A stretch of DNA of 64,000 nt from assembly GCA_050486445.1 (NCBI GenBank), contig JBJHDH010000006.1:32145-96144 (forward strand). Reading direction: 5' to 3'. The DNA is from Euryhalocaulis sp050486445. GTDB taxonomy: Bacteria > Pseudomonadota > Alphaproteobacteria > Caulobacterales > Maricaulaceae. The notes below the pieces were generated by a model. It saw only the letters and a program-made list of their open reading frames with translations, had not been told where the DNA came from and searched no databases. Below are positions 32,016-39,350 of the stretch, one piece after another. The translations under genes were made by a program, and so were the position numbers. Numbering within the stretch: position 1 is the first letter of the stretch; each line of letters opens with the position of its first letter.

Positions 32016-32717
32016 CTATTGGCGGGCCCCGGATGTTCTGATCGCTTCGCGCACGTCGCCCAGAATCAGGCGCGCCTCGACGCTTTGCGGATCGGCGCGG
32101 GCGGCGGCCTCGGCGTCCTCCAGCGCGGCGCTGAGGCGGCCAAGGCCCAGCCGCGCCTGCGCCCGCAGCATCAGCGCCTCGGCCTGCTGCGCCGGGTCGT
32201 CCGGCGCGCGCGCCAACGCCTCGCCAAGATCGGCCTCCGCCCCGGAATCGTTCCGTGTATCGAGCCGGATGCGGGCGCGCAGCACGAACAGGCCGGGGTC
32301 GTCCGCTCCCGCCGCCACGGCCGCCGTAATGGCGCGCGTGACGGCTGCTTCGGCCTGCGCCGTCTCGCCCGCCAGCAGCCAGACCGAGGCCGACTGGCGC
32401 AACAGCTCCGCCTGTTCCTCCGGCGCGGCGAAATGCGCATCTTCGGTCAGCGCCTCCAGCCGCAGCGCCGCCTCTTCCAGCTCGCCCATGCGCAGCAGGG
32501 CGATGGCGATACAATGGCGGGCCAGCGCGCCGCCGCCCTCAATCTCCCACGCGCGCGCCATGGCAAAGGCCGCGGGCGCGCCCTCCGCGTCGTGCGCCAG
32601 ACAGGCGGCGTAGCGCGCCTGCCGGTTCTGCGGGTCATTCTGTGCTTGCGCCTGTGCATTGGCCGGTATTGCGAGCGCGGCCAGACCCAGCACGATGGCG
32701 ATGCGGCGCGCGGTCAC
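32016..32717 (-). CDS. Exported TPR-like repeat protein
   Basis: 233 residues from the GTG at 32717, which overlaps the stop of the upstream hydrolase gene by 4 nt. A signal peptide (RRIAIVLGLAALAIPANAQAQA) indicates export. The mature part is all-helical, with tetratricopeptide-like repeats (for example AAVAAGADDPGLFVLRARIRLDTRNDSGAEADLGEALARAPDDP, then QAEALMLRAQARLGLGRLSAALEDAEAAARADP). TPR proteins act as scaffolds; the partner is unknown. Confidence 0.78.
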   Translation of the reverse strand: MTARRIAIVLGLAALAIPANAQAQAQNDPQNRQARYAACLAHDAEGAPAAFAMARAWEIEGGGALARHCIAIALLRMGELEEAALRLEALTEDAHFAAPEEQAELLRQSASVWLLAGETAQAEAAVTRAITAAVAAGADDPGLFVLRARIRLDTRNDSGAEADLGEALARAPDDPAQQAEALMLRAQARLGLGRLSAALEDAEAAARADPQSVEARLILGDVREAIRTSGARQ

Positions 32718-33481
32718 GCGCCGGCCTCCGCCGCTTCGCACAGCGCCGCCGCGCCAGAGCGGATCAGCGCAAGATCCTGCGGCCGCGACAGGCGGTGGCC
32801 GGCGTCCTTCACAAGGGTCAGGGTCACGTCCTCAGCCTCCAGAGATTGCACAAGATCGCTCGCGCCGCGCCAGGGCACATCTTCATCCTGCATGCCCTGC
32901 ACGATGCGCACCGGGGCGCGGATCGGGACCGGTCCGTCGCCCAGCACGAAATGCGCCGGGCCGTCCTCGATCAGTTTGCGCGTGATCGGCGTTGGCCCGA
33001 ATTCGGGGTCGCCCGTTTCCATCAGCCAGACGCCCTGGCTCTGGATGGCGCGGCGCGCTTCTTCAGGCAAGGACAGCTCCAGCGGCGCGGTGAAGTCCGG
33101 CGCCGGCGCCATCAGCAGCAGGCCCGCGATCCGCTCCGGCCGCCGCTTGGCCAGATTGAGCGCGATCCAGCCGCCCATGGACGAGCCGCACAGGATTTGC
33201 GGGCCTTCGACAAGATGGTCCAGCACGGCCAGCGCATCTTCCGTCCAGGCGCCGATACAGCCGTCCTCGAACGCGCCGGAACTGACGCCGTGGCCGGAAT
33301 AGTCGAAGCGCAGAAAGGCCCGGCCCTCCGCCCGCGCCCAGTCATGCAGGGCGACCGCCTTGCCGCCTTCCATGTCGGAGCGGAAACCGCCGAGCCAGAG
33401 CAGGCCCGGCCCCCGTCCCGCGCTGCGCCGGAAGGCCAGATCGGGCCCGTGCGGGGCGCGCCAGAAATCGGGTTTGTCCAT
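32714..33481 (-). CDS. Alpha/beta hydrolase (ABHD10-like acyl thioesterase family)
   Basis: 255 residues. The fold shows LLWLGGFRSDMEGGKA, FRFDYSGHGVSSG-like RFDYSGHGVSSGAFEDG, the nucleophile in GSSMGGW, a late Asp in QGMQDEDVPW and the His in DAGHRLSRP. The FDYSGHG and GSSMGG pattern resembles ABHD10-type protein depalmitoylases and their bacterial relatives; substrate unknown. No signal peptide. Overlaps the TPR gene downstream, and a palindromic repeat occupies the divergent spacer upstream. Confidence 0.85.
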   Translation of the reverse strand: MDKPDFWRAPHGPDLAFRRSAGRGPGLLWLGGFRSDMEGGKAVALHDWARAEGRAFLRFDYSGHGVSSGAFEDGCIGAWTEDALAVLDHLVEGPQILCGSSMGGWIALNLAKRRPERIAGLLLMAPAPDFTAPLELSLPEEARRAIQSQGVWLMETGDPEFGPTPITRKLIEDGPAHFVLGDGPVPIRAPVRIVQGMQDEDVPWRGASDLVQSLEAEDVTLTLVKDAGHRLSRPQDLALIRSGAAALCEAAEAGA

Positions 33482-33526
33482 GATGTCTTCGATACCGAAA
33501 TTTCAGGACGCTGGCGATCCGCGCCT

Positions 33527-33653
33527 ATGATCCTTGAGCATTCATGATCCTTGAGCATTTCCGCGCTTCCTCGAATCGCGCCAATGCTCCCGCTCTTTCG
33601 TTTGCCGCGCTTCCGGACGGCGAACCGTTTCCACTTCGCCTGGAAACGCTTTA
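33527..33653 (-). repeat. Palindromic intergenic repeat, copy 3, with a 17-bp tandem duplication
   Basis: Minus-strand reading starts TTAAAGCGTTTCC-AGGCGAAG at 33653, goes through GTCCGGAAGCGCGG and ends in a GCATTGGCGCG / CGCGGAAATGC module at 33551. Next to it, ATGATCCTTGAGCATT occurs twice in tandem (33527-33542 and 33544-33559). It lies between divergent genes. Confidence 0.7.
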
Positions 33654-33707
33654 ACAGAGGGCTGGGCGGGCGGACTGTCTTTCCTCAGGGGCGTCTTCAG
33701 GGGCCAC

Positions 33708-34832
33708 ATGGTCACGGTGTTGCAGGTTATACCGTCGCTGAACGCGGGCGGCGCGGAGCGCACGACGGTGGAGATCGCCGAGGCGCTGACCGGCGCCGGC
33801 TGGCGCGCGCTGGTCGCTTCGGCTGGCGGCGTGCTGGATGGTGATCTGGCCGTGGCGGGCGGGGCGCTGATCCGCATGCGGACCGAATCCAAAAATCCGC
33901 TGACCATGGCGCTGAACGCGCGGCGCCTGCGCGGGATCATTGCGCGCGAAAAGGTGGATCTGGTGCATGCCCGCTCGCGCGCCCCGGCCTGGAGCACCCT
34001 GTGGGCTGCGCGCAAGGCAGGCGTCCCCTTCATTACCACCTATCATGGCCCTTATAGTGGACGCTCTGCCATCAAGCGCTGGTACAATGGCGTGATGGCG
34101 CGTGGGGACATCGTCATCGCCAATTCCGCCTATATGCGCGACCGCATCGTCGACCGTCACGGCATCGCCGCCGACCGCGTCCGGGTGATTCCGCGCGGCG
34201 TCGATCTCGCCAGCTTCGATCCCGCCGCCGTGAGCCGGGAGCGGGCCGCCGCCATGCGCGCCTCCTGGGGGCTTGCGCCGGACGAGCGGCGGCCGGTGCT
34301 GCTGCTGCCCGCGCGCATGACCGCGCGCAAGGGCCACGCCGTGGCGCTGAAGGCGCTTGCCATGCTGGCCGATCTGGACGCCTTTCTGGTGTTCGCGGGC
34401 GAAGGGCCGGCCGGTCCCGCGCTGCTGGAACAGGCGGCGGCGCTGGGCCTTGGCCCGCGCCTGGTTCTGGCCGGGCATGTCGCCGACATGCCGGCGGCCT
34501 ATGCGGCCTCCGATCTCGTGCTCGCCCCCTCGATTCTGCCCGAGGCGTTTGGCCGCACCGCGGCGGAGGCCCAGGCCATGCGCGTGCCGGTGATCGCCGC
34601 GGCGCATGGCGGGGCGCTGGAAGTGGTGCAGGACGGGACCAGCGGCTTTCTGGTCCCGCCCGGCGATATCGAGGCGCTGGCGGCGGCCATTCAGCGCGTC
34701 CTGACGCTGGCGCCGGATGCGCGGGCGCGGCTCACCGGGGCGGCGCGTGAGGGCGTGGCGTCGCGCTACACCGCCCGTGCGTTGCAGGATGCGACCTTGC
34801 GCGTCTATCGGGAGGCGCTGGGCCTGCGATGA
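33708..34832 (+). CDS. Family 4-type glycosyltransferase
   Basis: 374 residues with a GT-B fold. The N-terminal acceptor domain starts VLQVIPSLNAGGAERTTVEIAEAL; the donor domain has LLLPARMTARKGHAVALKALAML and the diagnostic SILPEAFGRTAAEAQAMRVPVIAAAHGG. Probably adds a sugar to lipopolysaccharide or another surface glycan on the cytoplasmic face. It overlaps the next gene by 4 nt (ATGA), giving a two-gene glycosyltransferase operon. Confidence 0.9.
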   Translation: MVTVLQVIPSLNAGGAERTTVEIAEALTGAGWRALVASAGGVLDGDLAVAGGALIRMRTESKNPLTMALNARRLRGIIAREKVDLVHARSRAPAWSTLWAARKAGVPFITTYHGPYSGRSAIKRWYNGVMARGDIVIANSAYMRDRIVDRHGIAADRVRVIPRGVDLASFDPAAVSRERAAAMRASWGLAPDERRPVLLLPARMTARKGHAVALKALAMLADLDAFLVFAGEGPAGPALLEQAAALGLGPRLVLAGHVADMPAAYAASDLVLAPSILPEAFGRTAAEAQAMRVPVIAAAHGGALEVVQDGTSGFLVPPGDIEALAAAIQRVLTLAPDARARLTGAAREGVASRYTARALQDATLRVYREALGLR

Positions 34833-35803
34833 GCGCGACGGACCGCATCCTGTTCATCCCGCCCAAGACGCTGGCCGGGGCGGCCCAGTCGATGGGCGCG
34901 GCGCGCGAAATTCGCCGCGCGCATCGCAAGGCGCGCATCGTATGCCTGACCACGCCCTTTCTGGCCCCGCTGTTCGAGGCTTCGCCCTATTTCAATACGA
35001 TCGACGCCGAGGGCGACCCGCAGAACTGGAAAGACGCGCTGGCCGTGGTGCGCCGCCTGCGCGGCGACCCGTTTGCGGCGGTTTATGATTTCCGCGGTTC
35101 GCCGCTGACCGAGCGGCTGAAAAGCGGGCTGAAGCCGCGCCCGGGTTTCTGGTCAGGGCCGGAGGACGGGCTGGCGGGCGGCGATGCGCACCCGCTGGAG
35201 CGGATGGAGCGCCAGCTTGTCGCCGCCGGAGTGCTCGGCGGCGCTTCCGGCCTGCTGCCGGACCTGTCCTGGCTGTCTTCCGTGGGGCGTAATACGCGCA
35301 CGCTGGAACCGGCCTATTTCGGTCTCACCGATCAGTACGCCGTGCTGCTGCCGTGTATGGCCGCGCGCGAAAAGGCGCCGCCGGCCTTCAAGCCGGAGGA
35401 ATGGGCCGCGCTCGCCGCCGCGTTGCTGGAACAGGGCCTGCGCCCGGTGGTGCTGGGCGCCGTCGCCGACCGCGCCGTGGTGAACGCCGTCCGCGCCAGC
35501 GCGCCGCAGGCCAAGGAGTTTCTCGGCCGCGCCAATTTGTTGCAGCTGGCCTCGTTGTGCCGCCGCGCGCGCATTACGGTCAGCGCCGTGGCCCCGCCCG
35601 CGCATCTGGCCGCCGCGGCGGGCGCCGACATGGCTGCCGTGTTCGCCGCCGGCGACCCGGACCCGCGCGCGGGCGCGCCGCGCGGCGAGGGCTCGGTGAT
35701 CGCGCTGACACCCGGGGCGGCCCGGGTCAGTATCGGCGATGTGATGCAGTCGGCCCGGGCGCTGGGCGCCTTCCGCCGGCAGGATGCGCGCGTGGGCGCT
35801 TGA
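34829..35803 (+). CDS. Family 9-type glycosyltransferase (heptosyltransferase-like)
   Basis: 324 residues. The start ILFIPPKTLAGAAQSMGAAREIRRAHRKARIVCLTTPFLAPLFEASPYFNTI resembles ADP-heptose:LPS heptosyltransferases, as does VYDFRGSPLTERLK. The C-terminal donor site is less typical: the usual GGxDxA..T segment is weak (ITVSAVAPPAHLAAAAGADMAAVFAAGD). Lipopolysaccharide core synthesis is the likely role, with the coupled family 4 enzyme. Confidence 0.78.
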   Translation: MSATDRILFIPPKTLAGAAQSMGAAREIRRAHRKARIVCLTTPFLAPLFEASPYFNTIDAEGDPQNWKDALAVVRRLRGDPFAAVYDFRGSPLTERLKSGLKPRPGFWSGPEDGLAGGDAHPLERMERQLVAAGVLGGASGLLPDLSWLSSVGRNTRTLEPAYFGLTDQYAVLLPCMAAREKAPPAFKPEEWAALAAALLEQGLRPVVLGAVADRAVVNAVRASAPQAKEFLGRANLLQLASLCRRARITVSAVAPPAHLAAAAGADMAAVFAAGDPDPRAGAPRGEGSVIALTPGAARVSIGDVMQSARALGAFRRQDARVGA

Positions 35804-35910
35804 TCCCAATGCTTTCGCGGCATATAGGCGAGGACTGCGCTGGCGGGAGGCATTGCATTCCGCTGGCGGTTTTGGCCAGCCGCGCCCATTAACGACGACG
35901 GAGAAGACTT

Positions 35911-36450
35911 ATCGCACGCAGACCCTTGCCCGCGACCCCGCCCCAGAAAGGCGGCCCGCGCATCAATGAGGAGATCCGCAGCGCACGCGTGCTGCTCATT
36001 GACGATACCGGCGAAAAACAGGGCGAAGTGCCGATTGAGTCTGCTCTTGAGGCCGCGCGCGAGGCGGGCCTCGACCTTGTCGAGGTGTCGCCGAACGCCA
36101 ACCCGCCCGTCGTCAAAATCCTCGATTACGGCAAGCTCAAATACCAGGAGCAGAAAAAGAAGGCCGAGGCCCGCAAGAAGCAGAAAACCCAGGACGTCAA
36201 AGAAATCAAAATGCGTCCGAACATCGACACGCACGACTATGAGGTCAAATCGCGTGCGATGACCCGCTTCTTCGAGGAGGGCGACAAGGTCAAGGTGACG
36301 ATCCGCTTCCGCGGCCGCGAAATGGCGCACATGGATCGCGGCATGAAGCTGCTCGGCCGGGTGAAGGAAGATTTTGGCGAAATCGCCAAGGTGGAGTTCG
36401 AGCCAAAGCTCGAAGGCCGCCAGATGATCATGATCCTGGCCCCGAAATAG
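35911..36450 (+). CDS. infC: Translation initiation factor IF-3, ATC start
   Basis: 179 residues if translation begins at ATC 35911. Upstream of it in frame there is a TAA at 35890 and no ATG, GTG or TTG; a GGAGA site sits 6 nt before the ATC. The next standard codon is TTG at 35926, with no ribosome site, and it would remove the conserved ARRP start. IF-3 genes are known to use rare start codons (AUU in E. coli) so that IF-3 limits its own synthesis. The N-domain has GPRINEEIRSARVLLIDDTGEKQG, the linker is Lys-rich and the C-domain has IKMRPNIDTHDYEVK. Confidence 0.92.
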   Translation: MARRPLPATPPQKGGPRINEEIRSARVLLIDDTGEKQGEVPIESALEAAREAGLDLVEVSPNANPPVVKILDYGKLKYQEQKKKAEARKKQKTQDVKEIKMRPNIDTHDYEVKSRAMTRFFEEGDKVKVTIRFRGREMAHMDRGMKLLGRVKEDFGEIAKVEFEPKLEGRQMIMILAPK

Positions 36451-36667
36451 GCTGTCCAGCAAAGGCCCTCTTCCGGGGGCCGCCGCCGCAGGGGCGGCTT
36501 GAATTCGGCCGCGAGCCGCGTATAACCGCGCGCTTCCAGTCATTCATGGTTCTGGAAACGGCGCCCTGGGCCTGAACGGCATGCCCGCGCGCCGCGAACG
36601 CACGGAGCGGCCACTGGTCCGGCCAGCTCCGGTAGATGGGATGCAAGTCCCTGTAAGGAGAGCGAAA
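36451..36667 (+). promoter_or_regulatory. Leader region between infC and rpmI
   Basis: This 217-bp spacer has several hairpins: GGCCC-GGGGCC around 36463-36480, GCCGCC-GGCGGC around 36480-36500, and GGGA-TGCAAG-TCCC at about 36639-36652 just before the AAGGAG ribosome site of rpmI. In other bacteria L20 represses rpmI-rplT through a structured leader; whether this one does is not shown. Confidence 0.35.
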
Positions 36668-36868
36668 ATGCCGAAAATGAAGACCAAATCCGGCGCGAAA
36701 AAGCGCTTCAAATTCACGGCGACCGGCAAGGTGAAAGCCGCCCAGGCCGGCAAGCGTCACGGCATGATCAAGCGCACGCCCAAACAGATCCGCGACAAGC
36801 GCGGAACGGACGTGCTGTCGGCCCCCGACGCGAAGATCGTGAAGAAATTCATGCCTTATAATCGCTGA
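36668..36868 (+). CDS. rpmI: 50S ribosomal protein L35
   Basis: 66 residues from the ATG at 36668, which has AAGGAGAG upstream; the frame is open to 36581. MPKMKTKSGAKKRFKFTATGKVK and KRTPKQIRDKRGTDVLS are L35 signatures. Highly basic. Followed by rplT after 38 nt with a TAGGAG ribosome site. Confidence 0.97.
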   Translation: MPKMKTKSGAKKRFKFTATGKVKAAQAGKRHGMIKRTPKQIRDKRGTDVLSAPDAKIVKKFMPYNR

Positions 36869-36906
36869 GCGATTGGGCTGACGAAGCAAAGCTTTAGGAG
36901 CGTCCC

Positions 36907-37263
36907 ATGTCCCGAGTGTCCGCAGGCCCGGCGAAAAACGCCCGCCGCAAGAAAATCCTGAAAGCCGCCAAGGGCTTTTATGGCCGCCGCAAGAACACGA
37001 TCCGCACCGCCAAGGCGGCGGTGGATCGCGCCGCCAAATACGCCTATCGCGACCGGCGCGCGCGCAAACGCAATTTTCGCCGGTTGTGGATCGTGCGCAT
37101 CAACGCCGCCGCGCGCCTGAACGGCCTGACCTATGGCCAGCTCATCAACGGCCTCTCCAGGGCCGGGATCGAGATCGACCGCAAGGCGCTGGCCGATCTC
37201 GCCGCGCAGGAGCCGGCCGGCTTCGCGGCCATCGCCGAAAAGGCCAAGGCCGCCCTCGCATAG
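36907..37263 (+). CDS. rplT: 50S ribosomal protein L20
   Basis: 118 residues. The basic N-terminal helix region (RRKKILKAAKGFYGRRKNTIRTAKAAVDRAAKYAYRDRRARKRNFR) and the globular domain (LWIVRINAAARLNGLTYGQLINGLSRAGIEIDRKALADLA) match L20, an early assembly protein of the large subunit. Its TAG stop codon is also the first three bases of a palindromic repeat. Confidence 0.97.
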   Translation: MSRVSAGPAKNARRKKILKAAKGFYGRRKNTIRTAKAAVDRAAKYAYRDRRARKRNFRRLWIVRINAAARLNGLTYGQLINGLSRAGIEIDRKALADLAAQEPAGFAAIAEKAKAALA

Positions 37264-37388
37264 AGCGTTTCCAGGCGAAGTGGTCCTTCGGCAAGCTCAG
37301 GATGAGGCCGGTTCGCCGTCCGGAAACGCGGTAAATTTAAAGAGTTAGAGCCATTTGCGCGATTCGAAGAAGAGCGGAAATGGTTCTA
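37261..37388 (+). repeat. Palindromic intergenic repeat, copy 4 (after rplT)
   Basis: Starts TAGAGCGTTTCCAGGCGAAG at the rplT stop and continues through GCCGTCCGGAAACGCGG to a second stem (GAGCCATTTGCGC with GCGGAAATGGTTC). It is close to the reverse complement of copy 5 at 60719-60848 over its whole length. It may form two hairpins in the rplT transcript. Confidence 0.8.
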
Positions 37389-37412
37389 ATCGCCGCGTAT
37401 CAGGACAACGCG

Positions 37413-37445
37413 AAAGGGCGGACGGGGAACCGGTCCGCCCTTTTT
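37413..37445 (+). terminator. Rho-independent terminator after infC-rpmI-rplT
   Basis: AAAGGGCGGAC (37413-37423) pairs with GTCCGCCCTTT (37433-37443), 9-nt loop, followed by TTTTTC. Confidence 0.88.
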
Positions 37446-37525
37446 CTTTGCTGGGCGCCTGACGTCGCCCTTTTTCTTTAATGTCTCCAGCGTTAGACCA
37501 ACCCGAAGCTTTGCCGGAATTTCCC

Positions 37526-38596
37526 ATGCAGGATATTGACGCTCTCCGCTCCAGCATTCTTGCGCGCATCGCCGCGGCGGACGATCTGCGCGCGCTGGAG
37601 GATGCCCGCGTCGCCGCGCTCGGCAAGAAGGGCGAGGTCTCGCTGCTGATGCGCGAGCTGGGCGCGATGAGCCCGGACGCGCGCAAGGAGGCCGGCCCCC
37701 GTTTCACCGCCCTGCGCGACGCGGTGGAGGCGTCGCTGGCGGAAAAAAAGGCGGCGCTGGAGGCGGCGGAAATCGGCGCGCGCCTGGCCGGAGAGCGGAT
37801 CGACGTCACCTTGCCGCCGCCGCCCCGGCCCAAGGGCGCGATCCATCCGGTAAGCCAGGTGATGGAGGAAATGGCGGCGATCTTCGCCGATATGGGATTC
37901 ACCATCGCCGATGGGCCGGACATCGAATCCGATTTCAATAATTTCACGGCGCTGAATTTCCCGCCCGGCCACCCGGCGCGCGACCAGCACGACACGTTCT
38001 TCATGAAGGCGCATCTGGACGGTGCGCCGGCGGTGCTGCGCACCCATACCAGCCCGGTTCAGGTGCGCACCATGCTGGGGCAGGAGCCGCCAATCCGCAT
38101 CATCGCGCAGGGCCGGACATACCGGAACGATTCCGACCAGACGCACACGCCGATGTTCCACCAGACCGAGGGCCTGGTGATCGACCGCGAGTCGCATATG
38201 GGCCATCTCAAAGCCTGTTTGATGGAATTCATCTCGGCCTATTTCGAGCGCGATGTGGAGGTGCGCTTCCGTCCGCATCATTTCCCATTCACCGAACCCA
38301 GCGCCGAGATGGATGTGCGCTATGAGCGCGCCGGCGACGAGATTCGCATCGGTCAGGGCGACAAATGGATGGAGGTCGCAGGCTGCGGCATGGTGCATCC
38401 CAATGTGCTGCGTAATTGCGGCCTGGACCCGGACGAGTTCCAGGGCTTCGCCTTTGGCTTCGGCGTCGACCGTCTGGCCATGTTGAAATATGGGATGCCG
38501 GATTTGCGCGACTTTTTCGCCGCCGATGCGCGCTGGCTTTCGCACTATGGCTTCCCGGCGCTGGTCCAGCCGAATTTGGCGACGGGGCTGAGCTAG
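37526..38596 (+). CDS. pheS: Phenylalanine-tRNA ligase alpha subunit
   Basis: 356 residues from the ATG at 37526 (MQDIDALRSSILARI), with GGAA nearby; an ATG at 37481 would add 15 residues without homology. N-terminal coiled coil, then the class II core: motif 2 with IRIIAQGRTYRNDSDQTHTPMFHQTEG and motif 3 with GFAFGFGVDRLAMLKYGMPDLRDFF. It normally forms an alpha2-beta2 enzyme with PheT, whose gene is here displaced by a toxin-antitoxin pair. Confidence 0.97.
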   Translation: MQDIDALRSSILARIAAADDLRALEDARVAALGKKGEVSLLMRELGAMSPDARKEAGPRFTALRDAVEASLAEKKAALEAAEIGARLAGERIDVTLPPPPRPKGAIHPVSQVMEEMAAIFADMGFTIADGPDIESDFNNFTALNFPPGHPARDQHDTFFMKAHLDGAPAVLRTHTSPVQVRTMLGQEPPIRIIAQGRTYRNDSDQTHTPMFHQTEGLVIDRESHMGHLKACLMEFISAYFERDVEVRFRPHHFPFTEPSAEMDVRYERAGDEIRIGQGDKWMEVAGCGMVHPNVLRNCGLDPDEFQGFAFGFGVDRLAMLKYGMPDLRDFFAADARWLSHYGFPALVQPNLATGLS

Positions 38597-38608
38597 AACG
38601 GAAAACCC

Positions 38609-38634
38609 GTCTATGATATCATGATATCATAGAC
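38609..38634. promoter_or_regulatory. Perfect 26-bp palindrome before the toxin-antitoxin genes
   Basis: Half-site GTCTATGATATCA followed by its exact reverse complement. It starts 13 nt after the pheS stop and ends 15 nt before the antitoxin ATG. Type II antitoxin-toxin complexes with ribbon-helix-helix antitoxins repress from such palindromes, so this is the likely autoregulatory operator. As RNA it would also form a 13-bp-arm hairpin between pheS and pheT. Confidence 0.75.
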
Positions 38635-38649
38635 GTTGGGAGCACGCCG

Positions 38650-38922
38650 ATGGCCGATATTCTGATCCGCAAAATCAGCGAGGAAACCAAGGCGCGGCTG
38701 GCCGCATCGGCGGCGGCGCGCGGCTCCAGTCTGGAGGCTTTCCTGCGGGGCCGTCTTGAGGAAATCGCCAAAGAGGCGCCCCGTCCGAACGATGATGACC
38801 AGCCGTTCGGAACCTGGGCGGCTTCGCTGTTCGCCGCATCCGGCGTCGGTGAAGAATTCGCCAAGGCGGTGGATGAGATGACCGACCGCGAACCGATGCC
38901 GATCCCTGACTTCACGGAATGA
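38650..38922 (+). CDS. FitA/VapB-type antitoxin (ribbon-helix-helix)
   Basis: 90 residues. The N-terminal 45 residues (MADILIRKISEETKARLAASAAARGSSLEAFLRGRLEEIA) match FitA-like ribbon-helix-helix DNA-binding domains. The acidic C-terminal part (DDDQPFGTWAAS, EEFAKAVDEMTDREPMPIPDF) would wrap the PIN toxin and block its active site. GGGAG ribosome site. Overlaps the toxin gene by 4 nt (ATGA). The operator palindrome is immediately upstream. Confidence 0.85.
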   Translation: MADILIRKISEETKARLAASAAARGSSLEAFLRGRLEEIAKEAPRPNDDDQPFGTWAASLFAASGVGEEFAKAVDEMTDREPMPIPDFTE

Positions 38923-39341
38923 CCGTGTTTCTTGTCGATACCTGCCTGATCAGCGAACTGGCGCGTCCGCGGCCTGTCCTTTCGGTATTGCGCTGGATGG
39001 ATACGAATTTCCGCGAATGCGTACTGTGCTCACCTGTCGTCATGGAGATCATCGGGGGTCTCGCGACGATCCGGGATGACGTTCGCCGCGAACGCACGAC
39101 CGAACTCATGCACCGGATTTCGGACCGCTTTCCGGCCGAGCGCCGCGTTGTGTTCGACGAGCCGGCTGCGCGCGCCGCCGGCCATGCATCAGGACAGGCG
39201 CGACGGGCGGGCCGGCCGCTTGGCGTCATCGACGCTCAGATCATCGGGCTGGCGCAGTCCCTGAACGCCGCCATCGCCACCCGCGATACGGATTTCGCCG
39301 ATCGTGGCGTAGACATCATCAATCCCTGGATCGAGACCTGA
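38919..39341 (+). CDS. VapC/FitB-type PIN-domain toxin
   Basis: 140 residues. The PIN-domain acidic residues are visible: VDTCLISELARPRP, the Glu in VVMEIIGGL, the Asp in GVIDAQIIGLA and the Asp in TRDTDFADRGVDIINPW, an ending typical of FitB/VapC. The family are Mg2+-dependent RNases that often cut initiator tRNA or rRNA. All catalytic positions are kept, so it looks active. It lies 9 nt before pheT and would be transcribed with it. Confidence 0.88.
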   Translation: MTVFLVDTCLISELARPRPVLSVLRWMDTNFRECVLCSPVVMEIIGGLATIRDDVRRERTTELMHRISDRFPAERRVVFDEPAARAAGHASGQARRAGRPLGVIDAQIIGLAQSLNAAIATRDTDFADRGVDIINPWIET

Positions 39342-39350
39342 GTCCTTCCC

